From: Tetrahymena thermophila SB210
Taxonomy: Eukaryota > Ciliophora > Oligohymenophorea > Hymenostomatida > Tetrahymenidae
Reading direction: 5' to 3'
Assembly (NCBI RefSeq): GCF_000189635.1
Contig: NW_002476157.1
Coordinates: forward strand, 558,001 to 622,000
Length of the DNA: 64,000 nt
Both the position numbers and the translations under genes were made by a program. Below the pieces are notes generated by a model. That model had not been told where the DNA came from, did not search any database, and saw only the letters and a program-made list of their open reading frames with translations. Positions 1 to 12,763 of the stretch are shown in pieces. How positions within the stretch are numbered: position 1 is the first letter of the stretch; each line of letters begins with the position of its first letter.

Positions 1-819
1 AATAAAACACTTTTGTTTTGTAATAGAAAGCCTTTTTAGGCTAAAGATTTATTTTTTACCTAATTATGAAAAAAGATTGATTAACTTATGATTTTTAACA
101 AAATAATTTGTGCCTTATTTTTGATATATTTATATAAATATAAAATTCTGACTAATCAAATATCACTTGTTTAAAACTTTTGTTTGCATCCTTCTTCTTT
201 TTTCTCTTTTACTTTTGGTTTTAAAATTAGAAAGTTTTATGATTCAAAATATTATCTATCATAATTTTACAATATAAATTCTTAAAATATTTTTAAAAAT
301 AATAAAATATACATCAACATTTTTTTCTTATTTATAATAAAATTAAAATAAATTAGCTTTTGTTAAATTTTGACTTTGATTTTATTACTTATTTTTAATA
401 TTTAAAAATGTTTCTAGATGCTTTTTCTTTTATTAAATTTACAAATTTCTATGAGAAGTGTCTAAGTATATTAACAAGAGTTGTTTTTTTAAAGTTTTAA
501 TCAGAATTAATTAGTTTTAATTTTAAAATTCATTGATTTTTATAAATGTATTTTTTAACCATTTTAAAAAGAAAAAAATGGCTCATTAAAGAATATTTTA
601 AAATAGCTGAATGGTGAAACAAAATCTTTTTGTAAGCATTTTTAGTCAACAGTTTTTATCAATTGAAAAGTATGAAATATTTTTAAGAAAAAAAATTTGT
701 TGAAAAAAAAATAAAAGATATTATTTATTCACTTTGATTACCAGCAAAAACAGTAATAAAGATATTTATTCAACAGAATATTAGGTTAGAAAGCATATTT
801 TATTATTATAAATCATAAA
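1..819. other. AT-rich intergenic, no gene seen
   Basis: Very AT-rich sequence with many homopolymer runs. I read both strands with TGA as the only stop and found no stretch with the higher GC and mixed codon use seen in the real genes nearby. It probably holds flanking and 3' regulatory DNA. Confidence 0.5.
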
Positions 820-1014
820 ATGAATGATATTCTATATTATGTTTTAAATATATATCCATTATTCTAGATAGGTTCCTAAAAAGCATAATGTTCAGAATAT
901 TAATAAAAATATTAAGACTTAGAAAAATTGAAAGAATTGAAGATAGATCCCTAATATTTATAGATTCATAATATAAACATCTAAAAAGAAAAGTATTATT
1001 CTTACTTTTGTAAG
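820..1014 (+). CDS. possible small exon or short gene
   Basis: An ATG-led frame of 65 codons, read with TAA/TAG as Gln, begins MNDILYYVLNIYP and continues with a hydrophilic stretch (KYQDLEKLKELKIDP). Its amino-acid mix looks more like coding sequence than the surroundings. A plausible intron donor (GTATAACC) follows the last codon. Without an intron the frame stays open to about 1388 and would run into the 3' end of the convergent minus-strand gene. No domain is recognisable. It may be a short gene, one exon of a gene I cannot complete, or chance, because random AT-rich frames are long when only TGA stops. Confidence 0.25.
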
Positions 1015-1174
1015 GTATAACCAAAAATAGAATTTTTTATGATAAAAAATTAATTTAAAATAAAAAAAAATTTAATTCAAAAATTGTTCAATTTTTATTA
1101 ACAAAAACAAAAATATAAAAGAAAGTTAAAAATCTTTAAACCAAAATAATTTTATATTTATAAATTTTTATTTA

Positions 1175-4100
1175 TCAGAAAACTTATACTCTTAACATAA
1201 ATTTGTTTATATTTTCAGTTTCTTAGGTAGAAAAATTGTAATCGCTTTTTAAAATATATTGTATTATATATCTCGCATCTTCGTATTGACTTTATTCTAT
1301 AATTTTTGGCAAAATATATAAAAATTTCTAGAAATTAATGTTGCTTTATTCTTTTGTTTCTTTCAAACCTTTAATATTTTCGATACTGATCATAGCTTTA
1401 GCGATTATAAATGAAATATTAAAAAACTAATAGTCAGAATTCTTAGATTTTTATTTAGCTTCAAATTTTTTCAGCAAATCAGATATTAAACTTATTTACT
1501 CAGGAGTAATATAATCTTTACAATGTCTCACAATTTTAGTTAGGAAATTATTAGCAACTGTACCAATCAAAAATTTACTGATATATTTTTCATCAGATAT
1601 AATATCAAAATAAATTTAACTTATAATTGGATATACTTATGGGTTAATCTCAAAAAAATCATTAAATCCTACAAGACATAATTCAACACTTTCCATATCA
1701 GCAAAAATAGGTCGTTTTAAGATTTCGTCTCTGTAACTTTCTTGATAGTATAAAAGGTTTTAATAAACAATTCTATGTCTCAGTAGTCCTTAAATAACTA
1801 AGTATGGCATTTTGATACCCTCTATAATTTTATCTGGTAGTTTTTAGAATAGGGTTGTTAAAAGACTAAGTACATTTATAATGTGCATTTTGTCTAATCT
1901 GATTAGTTAGAAAATCATTTTCATTATAGATTCATAAAATTATTAATATAAAATTAAAATTATTTATTTATCTAAAGATTTTATAATGTTTGATATTAAA
2001 ACGGTTAAAAATGTTTCGTAATCTTCTGATTTATCTTCTTATTATTTTAATATTTAATACACTGTAATCTAATACATCTAAAATATTTCAATAGCTCCTT
2101 ATTCAAGGATTTAAGAATTTCCTTGTGATTAAATTTCTTCTTGATGCTTTTTTAGGTAGTAGACTTAAGTAGATTTAATTATTTGTAAAATTATGTCCAT
2201 AATAAAGTGTATGCTTTTTTCGAAAATGAGTTCATATTACAAATTTTACAAAAATAAGTTAAAAATGTCAAATTTTTTATAATCTATGAAAATTTCTGTT
2301 GACTCCTTGCAAAAAGTCAAGATCACATTTAGAGCTTCTTCAACAAAATTTTATTCTTAAAAGCTAGGTTCGTAAATGAGTTACTCTTATTCTTCTTCTT
2401 CCTCTTCATTGTCTTCTTCTCCAATAAAATGAGCTTACATATCAACATTAAAATTCATATTCTAAATAGCAGGGTTTGGGTTTTGTTAATTTTGTTGATT
2501 TTAATTTTCTTCTACATCTTCAAAGCCATCGTCAATTTCCCCCTAAGTTATTTTATATTAAATTAATTTATGTACTAAAATTCAGTAAAAAGTTCATTCA
2601 TTTTTCAGTTTATTTTTATGCCAAATGCGAAAAGTTTATTTTTTTAAAAAAATTATTTTTATCAACAATTACTTTTTTTAATAAAGAATTAATTTTAAAT
2701 TACTTGCTATATATTTGGTAAGTGCTCTTATTAATCTAAATCAAGCTCGTCTAATTCTTCATACTAATATTAAATATTTCTGCTTTTAATTATAATCGGA
2801 CAATTTTTGACTGAACCATCTTTCAAAGCTGATGGCAAAACTTAAAGAAAAACAGAATCAAAACACTATTGAGACCCTAGTATTTCCACACTTAAAATTT
2901 TAAAAAATTTATAGTAGAGGGTTTTTTAGGCATTGCTTATTTTATTTGATGAATTGTATATCTTTTAAGCTAAATCTTCAGCTATGGTTTTGATGTTTTA
3001 TTTTAGCTCATTACATTCTAATTTTAACTTTTGCTTTATTTTTAAAATAGCACACAGGCAGATTTAATGATTCTTTTCAATTAAAAACTCTCTCTTTTCA
3101 TGATCAACATTCATTTATAAGAAAAATTTCTCAATCTTTTGAATTTCATCTTCTAGATACAATTCAATATCTTCCAAATCCAAAATTTATTTTATAAAGT
3201 TTTATATTCCATCTGTTAGAGTAATATCTTGTTTAAAAAAATTTTCATGTGTGTATTCCTTAATTAAAATATGAAGTAAATCTTTTGCGTATGGATACAA
3301 CTAAGATTGATCAATTTTTTGGAGATCTTAAAATATATTTAAAAATACATCTAAAGCAAAAATCTTTGATTAACAATCATTTATTTTAAATACTTCTATT
3401 AATTGTGGAATGAATTACTTATGTTGCAATAGAATATACTATTTGAAAGATATTACTAATTAAGCAGCAATTCTTGCTGTAAAGTTATATAAAAAAGGAT
3501 CAAAGAGCATGTAGCTAAAGAATTTGAAAAATAAATCTACTTCTTTTAGCTCAAATTCTTTTGAAAGTATGCTACTCAATGTTTAAAAGCAGCCTATCAC
3601 TTAAAATTTATCACTTTTATTAACAACAAGTATATCTTCCTAAATTAACTTCTAACTGTAATCTGTTTGAAATTCTTAATTTTAACTTATTACTTAGCTT
3701 TTGCTAATAATAGAACATCTCTTTTCAATATCATTTAGCTCCTTGTATATAAAAGCTATGACCTTATTTTCATTAATTCCTGTTAATACTAAATTTATTA
3801 TTTCTTATAATTTCAAATAAACTTCATCGTTAAAAGAAAATTTATCTGCAATAGGTAATTGCTCAAAAAACCCTAATTTAAATACTTATATAAGAAGTTG
3901 TAAATACAATTCTTTTTCTTATTTTACAAACATATAGTAGGAATCACTTGTTAGTATGACTTAAACTATATCTAAGCAAATGAATTAATAAAGCTGAAAA
4001 TGTTAATCTTTTGCTTCAAATATATTTTTAACTAAATATTTTTCTTCAAAATTATTTTCTAAATTTAAAATTTATTCTGAAAATAAGTTAATTTTGTCAT

Positions 4101-5022
4101 ATAAGTATTTAATTTACTCTAATCTTTAGTCTTCAAGAATCAGATAAATTTCTTTTTTAGTATTTTGCTCAACTTTTCCATAATTGATATCAACATTTTA
4201 GAAATATGCATCATTCAAATTAGTTATCACATTTAATAACTTTCTATGCTATTAAGGAGTTATAAATTCTGTTTAGTTTTATGTTAGAATGAAGAGATAT
4301 TAGCATATTATAGCAAAGTTATACTAACAAATAATCTCTATGTCCTAAAGATTATTGTAAAGTATTTTCTTGAGCTTAGAAAATTAGGTTTTACTCATTT
4401 ATTTGCGTAAAAATAGTAAACAATTAATTGCCAACGCATTAACTTCTTCTATTTAATTTTTTTAGAAAACTCCTTTCTAAATCTAAGTTTTATTAGATAT
4501 TTTTAGAAGCTCGTCTATAAGCCTAGATGGCTCTTATATTTTAACTAGGCTAATCTATTAAATATTCTCCTGTTATATAATTAAATCGAAGGAATCTTTC
4601 TAATTTTCTCTCTTTTTTAAAACAACACTTAAGAATATGAGTACCCTTAAGCATTATTCTGAATTTTTCTAAATTACATATCTTATTAAGCTATCTCCCT
4701 CTATGATAATCTATTGATTAAAGTAAGTAGCTAGAACATATAAAGTTTAAATATGTTTCAAGCTAGAGTCTGATGAAATATAATTTGTTAAAATGCTGTT
4801 AAAAGTTTTTTGCAGCATAAAATTATCTTAAGAGCATTCTTTTATCAATAGAGAAGTTAAAATAGAAGAAATTTATGTGTAATTATCTGAATGCTCTTAT
4901 TTAAATAGGGCATCAGTTAACTATTAAATAATTTCAAACTTATTCTCCTTAAACTAAGAAACTATGTCTTTATATTGCTTGTTGATATTTTAAAAGTCAA
5001 AACTATTTAAAAATGAAGTCAT
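1175..5022 (-). CDS. large helical-repeat protein with acidic loop, possibly karyopherin-like
   Basis: Two exons (5022-2704 and 2542-1175) encode about 1228 residues. The intron starts GTAATTT and ends CTTAG, and both exons are whole multiples of three. The protein starts MTSFLNSFDFQNINKQYKDI and ends LRVQVF before TGA. Most of it is amphipathic helix in 35-45 residue units (for example FDSVFLQVLPSALKDGS), as in HEAT/ARM solenoids. Either side of the intron, about residues 750-815, is an acidic linker (ELDELDLDQQE, then FEDVEENQ, then GEEDNEEEEEEQE). A long solenoid with one acidic loop near the C-terminal third is typical of some importin-beta family transport receptors. That is an inference from shape; I could not match a specific member. 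Unusual pyrimidine-rich runs near 2390-2415 on the plus strand are simply the Glu-rich codons. Confidence 0.75.
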
Positions 5023-5671
5023 GTCTTAATCTAAAGATTTGATTTAATAATTATATTTTTATTTATGTTTAGAGATTAGTTATGACTATTTTAGTATCAA
5101 AATCAAAGAAAAATAAATTCCCTCTACATATTTTATCAGAATTCCAATAGATAGCAAGACAATAAAAGATATTTTAACATTTGATATTGAAATCTAATTT
5201 TTTTATTTATTCATAATCCATCCTAAAATATTGATGAATATTTATTTACTACCATAGTATTATAAATACTATAATAGAAATATCTCATCAATATAATTAT
5301 AGAAAGACATTCATTAAAATTATTTGATATTTTATTAAAAATTAAGCTAATTTTTTATTTAAAATATTTTTTTTTATTACATTTTAAAATTATAAGTAAT
5401 AAATATTGTTTAAAATAAATATTTAAATGATTAAAAATAATGATTGAGAGAGTAGCAATAATAAAGAATAATAAGCAGTGATATTTTTGAATTTGTTAAT
5501 GACTGAAAGAATCTTTTAACTTAATTCAGTATCTATGTAAATTATTCATCACTAACTCACTCACTTTTGTTTGAATTTCAATTTTTATTTAATTTTTATT
5601 AGTTTTTTTCAAATTGATTTAAAAAGCTAATAAATAAAAAAGTTATTATTTTCATCTGTTTATTTTAAGAA
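5023..5671. promoter_or_regulatory. divergent intergenic region (two promoters)
   Basis: The 649 bases between two divergently transcribed genes must hold both promoters and 5' leaders. The sequence is AT-rich with A and T runs and no motif I can name. The leader nearest the plus-strand gene ends TTTTAAGAAATG, a typical A-rich ciliate start context. Confidence 0.4.
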
Positions 5672-8600
5672 ATGTAGCAATAATTAAAGAAAAAAGTAAA
5701 GGAGAAAGTAGAAGAAGTTTATCCAAACAAAAATACTCTTCTAAATGAGCTACGCAATGAAAACAATAAAAAATACATTTAGCCTGAATGCTTGACATTA
5801 ACTTATAAATAAATAGAGAAGATTGAAGAGCAAGGAATACCGGATATTTTTACAAGCATTCCTTATGTTCATTTAAGTCATAATAAAATAAGTAGTTTAA
5901 AAGGTATTTAATAGTTTAAGAATCTGCAGGGTTTGTCTGTTTCTCATAATTTGTTAGCTGATTGGACTGAGTTGCTGAATATTGAGGATAAATCTCAAAT
6001 TTAATTTCTTAGAGTAAGAAGAAACCCGCTTTGCAAAAATCCCAATTATCACTCTAAATTATTGGAAGCATTTTAAAATTTAGAGAAGCTTGATGACATA
6101 AAAATAGATGATAAATGCCATTAAATAAAATATTAAACTTAACATGCTTCATAGCCATATGTTATGCAGCTATTTAAAGTGCTACAAATAGAATTTGAGA
6201 AAATAGAGCTGAAAGTTTAAGGTTTATATCCTCATCTATTTGACGAACAAGCCCCAACTAGTTAAAAAATGAATTAAATTGCTCAGTTAAACAAAAATGC
6301 TTAAACTGCAAGCACAAATAATATTTTAGGCGAGCTAAATAGGTAAAAGGCTAATAGCTATAGTTTCATTAATTCCAAAGGAGTTTCTAATGTTACAATA
6401 AACTAATAAAATTAATCTACTAATAGATCTAATTTACAATAAGGTCTAAATACAAGTATTTCTGTTACATAGGCTCCGCCTATACAAAGCTATAACTAAC
6501 TTAAAAATTAAATAGAAGATGTAAATTATGACTTCTTTGATCATTTAATTGCATTCTTAAATAATGATCCTACTTTGAAGTTGAAGAAAAGTGCAGGTTC
6601 TATTCTTTTAGGTGGATTTTTATTGAGATTATGGAGAATGCTAGGAAATTTTATGCTAGACCCTTTTTATAAAAATATGATGAATATATACGATTTGCAA
6701 ATAGATTTGTTTAGTAGGATTATGAAAAAATACAGGGAGAGGCATGACCACACAATTGAATAGTTTCTTTAGTAATAATGTGAAAATAATCCAAAAGTTG
6801 ATAAATAGCGTCTATTTTCTGATTTAAATTATGGCTATGCATGTTTTTTCTAGGAATTATTCAAAATTTCAGAATCACCAATTATTGAAGAATACGAATT
6901 TGTAAAAGATCATTTGGGAATCATCGAAAGATAATCTTTCTAAGAGTAAGAACAGGTAAAAAATATCAATAATCAATCAAAATAATAGGCAAATTTAGTA
7001 CCATCTTAGCCAGCAAATTTATAGTCATAAAATATTAATTAAAATGAACTAGATTAACATTTATAAGGAGTAAGACCTGCTTCTCAATAGTATAATCCAC
7101 AAACATTTGCAAGTTAAATGAGTTAAAGTATAATGGAGGACTATAACAAGGAATAAAAAAAAGTAAACTAATCTCAAAGTCATTTCAAGAATTAATCAGA
7201 TCTTTCTCCAAAAAATGTTAACTATTTTATCAGTAAAAATGAGCAATATTAACAGTAGTAGCAAAGTCAGGCAAATGCTAATTAGGCAAATCTAGAAAAA
7301 GCTGCTTACTAAGCAGAAATTATGATAATACAGAATTATTTCCCTTTATTCTTACTAAATCAAGATTATATGGAAATTGTATTTGAATGTGTTGTTGAAA
7401 AGTTAGTAGCCTTACTTCATGGTTACGAAATAATGATGTATGGAGAATTAGAGGACGATGATGAAGTTTTTTATAAGTTTTAAAATGTATAAAAAATTTT
7501 TATGATTTATAATCCATAAGAAGAAATTTATCAGTCAATATAAAATATTGGAAAGCAATAAGCAATTAATGAGTCTCGTTTGGAAAATTAATCTAGAACA
7601 AAATCAGAAAAAAGCATAAACAACTTAAAAAGGAGATCTAGTGCCAATTAGAGTGCCCTTTCAAATAGGAATAATGCTTCTTAAAATTAAAAATCAAGAC
7701 TTTCTAACAGATAAATAGATGCATCTTCTTATGTTAGCTAGTCAAAAACTAATATGTCAGTTCGCTCTATGAGACAGTAAACAGCTGAATCAATAGGAAG
7801 TAGAAAGACTCTATAATAACAATAAAAAGATAGGTCACAATCAGTTATTGATTAATTGAATAATACTCTGACAAGGCTTAACTCAAAAAGAGGACTTACA
7901 AACTCTTTTATTTAAAATAAATCAGCACTTAATTTAAATTAAAATACTACTTATCAATAGTTATAGCAGTAATAACAACAACAGTTGAATAATAACTATA
8001 CTAGCAGATCAAATGGAAATATTGTTCCTGATTTATCTCCCATTAACTAAATAGGAAATAACTATAATACAAATCTGTTAAATACTTCTCAAAATTAGAC
8101 AGGTCTCAATATGTCTAGAGAATAAATGTTTTAGTCTTTAGGTTAATAAGGGTAGTAATAGTAAAACTATTAAACCTTGTAATTAACAGATTATTCTCCT
8201 TTAAATTAATAAGGAAATCATAGTATTTCTCAAAACTATTAAAGTACAAATATTTATGACTAAGCGAATAACTCACCATTTAATATTTAATAGCAACATT
8301 CATAATAATAAGAATAAGAAAATGCTTTTTCTAAATCTATAAATTAAAATCAATATAGCAATAGCTAAAGGCAAATTAATAATGGAACTTTACCGTCTGA
8401 AGAAATTTAACAAGGATAAATTGGAACTTCATATTTCATGCAACAGAATTTGAGTTCAAAAGAAAATAATAGCATAGATCATTCTTTTAATAAGCAATAA
8501 TCGTTTAGCAAATTAAATTAAAGTAAAAGTGCAGCAAATTTTAACCAATAAAATTATTTGTCTCATCCTGGATAGCATATTGGAAATTATGATTCAAAAG

Positions 8601-9571
8601 AATACTCCTCATATAAAGAATACATTTTGAGGTAACAAATACCTTGGAGCTAAATGGAGCAATACAAAAGGTCACTGTAAAAGAGTCAGTATTTTGTAAC
8701 AATATTGAAGAATATCATTCAATTACATACAATACCTTAAATGAAAACTTTCTTCTTGAAATTAAAACTAGCTTCAGATAAAAAGTTACTGAGCTTATAC
8801 AATATTTTGCAAAGAAGAATGAAAATGAATGCTTTTAAGTTCTGGCACAGATAAGTTAGGAAATGCACTAAAAACCTATTATTTAATCTTATGATAAAGC
8901 AAAAATTCTTTAATATTTTAAGGAAAAATGCATATCTACAAAAAATATAAGCTGAAAAACATAGCAATTTACAAATTAAATACAAAGTATTCTATGGGTT
9001 GGTTAAAATACTAAGAAATAAAAGAAAAATTAAGAAGGGACTAAGAAAAATAAAGCGTTTAGTTTTGAAAAAAGCTATTTTACCTATATTTTAAAAGCTT
9101 ACCTTATACTACTTGACAATCCCTAGAAATCACACAGTATAAGAAATAAATTATAACAAAATTCATTAGAAAAGTAAGCAACTCTTCAATCAACTATCAA
9201 TACACTTTAAAATTGAAGATGATTACAAAACTTTACAGCATTAAAAATAAGAAGTTATTTTATAATCACTAAAATCGTAAATTATAGATTAACCGAAATA
9301 AAGTCTTTAAATTAAAGATTCATTTAAGATTGCATAAGAATAAATTGATATCCTAAATCATCAAAGTAGAATACAGCCAGATAAAGGAATCCTTTCACAA
9401 AGAAATTCTGCTATTTTAAACAATAATAAGAAATATACGAAAGATGACGAAGATAATAAAAAAACTATAAAATAAAAATAACAACCTTCAAAAAGTTAAA
9501 TATAAAAAATATCTCAAGATAAGACATTTAAATAATCTCAAACAAACTCTCAAAATTAAACCAGAAGATGA
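5672..9571 (+). CDS. LRR protein with Sfi1-like C-terminal helices, probable centrosome/basal-body type
   Basis: A single open frame of 1299 residues, intronless, with TGA at 9569-9571. Residues about 55-145 form a short leucine-rich-repeat cap (VHLSHNKISSLKGI, then LQGLSVSHNLLADW, then FLRVRRNPLCKNP). The middle is low-complexity, rich in Q, N and S, with two conserved-looking helical blocks (around residues 285-340, KKSAGSILLGGFLLRLWRML, and 545-600). Residues about 980-1160 are basic, very helical, and contain Trp/Phe-Arg spaced units such as AFKFWHRQVRK and VFYGLVKILRNKRK, resembling Sfi1-type centrin-binding repeats. An N-terminal LRR plus C-terminal centrin-binding helices recalls centriolar proteins such as CEP97, so a basal-body role is plausible but inferred. 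TAA/TAG Gln codons are very frequent in the Q-rich region. Confidence 0.85.
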
Positions 9572-10193
9572 GCTCTAAATAAATTTTGATTGTTTTTTGA
9601 ATTTATATTTTGATTATTTGTAATTTGTATATATTAAAATAAAAATAATTGCTTTCTTACTTTTATCAATTTCGCATATTTTTAAAACTAAAAAAAGTTT
9701 TTAAACAATTGGTTTTAAATTAATTAATAATTTTATTTATGTATTTAAAACCATAAAAAGTAAATTTTATTAAAAAATTTAATGAGATAGCCAAATAATA
9801 AATAATTTATTTAAGAAAATTATTTTTTTTTTTAATATTATTAATGTTTTTAAACGAGCATATAAACACAAAAATATTATTTGAATTTATTTTATAAAAG
9901 TGTTTTGAAAAGATAAAAAATAAAATTTAGTTTTCTTTAAATAATTTTAGTTAGAAGCATGGATTATAAAAAATAATTAGTTTATCAAGTAAATTTTAAA
10001 TATTTTTCATAAAAATATCTTAATTATGTAGAACTTTAATTTTTTATGATTAAAGTATCAATCTTCTTTTGAAAATACAATTTTATTTAATATTTTTAAG
10101 AAATTTAATATGAGTTAGTTAGTTAATATTAAGGATTTACTTAAGTATAAACAAATGAAATAACAAAAATAGTTAAATTTCTAAAATCTATAT
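9572..10193. other. AT-rich intergenic between convergent genes
   Basis: This stretch separates the 3' ends of a plus-strand and a minus-strand gene. It is AT-rich with T and A runs, and I see no gene in it. It should contain both polyadenylation regions. Confidence 0.45.
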
Positions 10194-11990
10194 TCAAGAG
10201 TAAGCATAATTTTTTAATTCATTAAGTTGCTCTTTTACCTATTTTTTATTGGAAATAAATAAATTGTTTATAATTAATTAATTTAAAATTACATCATTTA
10301 TTTTAAAATCAAAATTTTATTTCTATGTCTCCAAGAATTCTAATCTTTGTATTTAATTTATCTCTTTTTCAATCTTTTGCTCCAGAATTCCTTTTAATAT
10401 AAAGTTTTTTAAAAATTAAATAAAACTGCTTATAATTACTTATAGCTTGAGCTGATTTTGAGAATTTTTGGCGAATGTTTTCAAGATTTTTTCTTAAAGT
10501 GATGTTTTCTTCACAAAGGGGATTATTTTTTACAGTTGTTTTTAAATCTGTTTCATACTTTTAGAGCATTGATTCGTATTCTAATTATTATTTTGATATT
10601 AATTCTTTTTATTTATTGTGCTCTAGTATTTCATTTATATGTGACTGTAATTTTTCATTTTGTATTTTGCTTACTATTCTAAATAAAATTAAAATATTTT
10701 TAAAATTGAATTGGAGTTGTTTATTAATAAATCATATTACTAATTAATTATGTATTCAATTTTTTTCTTTTCAGAAACAACCAGCTAATATTAATTCTCA
10801 AACATTTTGTTTTCTATACTTGACAAATTTTGCTATTAAATATCTATTGTTTAAGTTCTTAACTTATCTATGACCTTTTACTGATTAAATATTTAATTTT
10901 TTTGCTTCTCGTTTTCAGAGAACAAGAGAGCCATTTATTTTTTATTTTATGCATAATAATTCTCTTTTAAATTCATTTCATTCAAAATTTCTTATGATTA
11001 TTTTTGTGCATGTGCTTTCTCTTATTACAGTTCATCTATTTTTATAAGCAGCTCTTTTTCCCTCTCTTTCCACTCTTCTCCTTCGTTGTTAAAAGAATAA
11101 AACTACTTTTCCATATTAGAAAGCTTTTAAGTTAGAATCCTATTTTCTTATCTTTAAAAAATTAAATCTTCAACATGTGAATTAGTTATTTTTGTTTCAA
11201 AAATGTTGTTTTAAGAATGATAAGTGGTTTTATTTACCTGATATCGCTGTATCTTTTAAAAACAAAGATTGAATCAGATAATATAAGGCTAAACATCTCA
11301 AAATTAGCTTAAATCTATTAAGAAAGACCAATATCTTCACTTTCTAACAATTCAGTAAGTATCGATTTTGCTTATGATATATTTTACAAGTCTTTTTGAA
11401 TTGAAGAAGGAATCTTATCAAAAAATTCTTTAATTTAGGCATTGATTTTCTTAATCTAATCCTTTGAAATTTCAAAGTCTTCTAAAAATTCTCTACCCTT
11501 CTTTTTCAGCTCACTTCTCTCCTTATTCACATTTGAAAGATGTTCATCAACATTTAAATACTCTTTTTGCAAATGGTTTATCTAAGGGAACAAAGAAATA
11601 ACATTTTTTCAATTCGTTTCACTTTAAAAAACAATAATTTACTTTTTAGGTTAAAATGTGGTGTGTTTATTATTATTTATGTAATGAGTCCTTACTCAGC
11701 TTATTCTACTCTAAGAGTTCTGTATATTTCTAAACAATCTATTAGTTTTAGAGTTATAACTTTGCGTTTTCGCTTTAAAAATGGCTATTCTATTGCTGCA
11801 AAAACTAATTTTCATCTAAAATAGATTGGTAGTTTCTATCTAAATCTTGCAATTTTAAAGTTTATTATCTGAAAGCCTCTATTTATACACTATAATTTTA
11901 ATGCAATTCTTAGTAATTTTATTCTTATCTATCACGTTCCTGTCTAAGATCATTTAATTTAGTTCTTAGCTATGTAATTTCTTCCTGCAT
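10194..11990 (-). CDS. coiled-coil protein, multi-exon, function unknown
   Basis: The gene starts at ATG 11990 (MQEEITQLRTKLNDLRQERD) and ends at TGA 10194-10196 (NELKNYAYS). I can follow about five introns in phase. Examples are 11582-11642 (GTAAAT...CCTTAG), 11152-11237, one around 10680-10740 (GTAATATG...TTTAG), and two short ones nearer the 3' end of 47 and 54 bases. Joined exons give a continuous heptad-like, E/K/Q-rich protein of roughly 460 residues (LEQKIEKEINQIQRLEFLE near the end), probably one long coiled coil. There is no enzymatic motif, signal peptide or membrane segment. Such proteins in ciliates are often cytoskeletal or ciliary, but nothing here proves that. The standard-code open frame on the opposite strand at 11567-11824 is a shadow of this gene. 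Confidence 0.75.
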
Positions 11991-12763
11991 TTTTTGATTT
12001 ATTTTAAAATTAATTGAGTTGATAGATAGATAGTAAAAATTAACAAATAAATTTCAAATTTTTATTTATAGATTTTGAAGATATTATTTTTATCATTCAA
12101 AAATTATAAAATCAAACGTATATAGATAGATTATGATTTATTTCATAAATAATATTTAGTTTCAGTAAATTTTTTATTATTTTTTATAATAACTTTTAAT
12201 ATAAAGAAAAAGAATATTATTTTAAAAGCATTAAATTAGGTTACTATAAACATTGATAATTTCTCAGCAATTAAGATATAAATTTGTAATATCAAATGAT
12301 AAAGATGTAGATAGATTATTTGTTATAGTCAAATTATAGATTAAAATTTATGGTTTAAAGCACTTTTCCTTATGAAAACATTTATAAAAAAGTTAAATTA
12401 ATTAATTCTTTTAACTTTTTAAATTGCTTCTTACTATGATTATGTAAAAATTTTCTATAGAAATGCAATGTATTACTTTTAATTTTGAATATTTAATTTA
12501 TTATGAAATCTTTAATAATACTCATTCAAAAATTAACATTGTTTAACTATTGGTTAAGGAGATTGATATTATTTTATTACGCAATTATACAAAACTCTAA
12601 AGATCAATAAAAGTTTAACAATGAAATTAAAAAAATTTTTGATTTTTTTAACATTTTGTTTATACACAAAAGCATAATTATAGACTACATCTTATTTTAA
12701 AGTCAAAAACTTTTTCCAATTTTTTAATTTTATTTTCTCATAAGATGCCATTTGAAATGCTTT
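11991..12763. other. AT-rich intergenic, no gene seen
   Basis: AT-rich DNA between two minus-strand genes, serving as promoter of the coiled-coil gene and 3' region of CIAPIN1. It includes a short GATA tetranucleotide run near 12018-12032. I see no coding signal on either strand. Confidence 0.45.
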
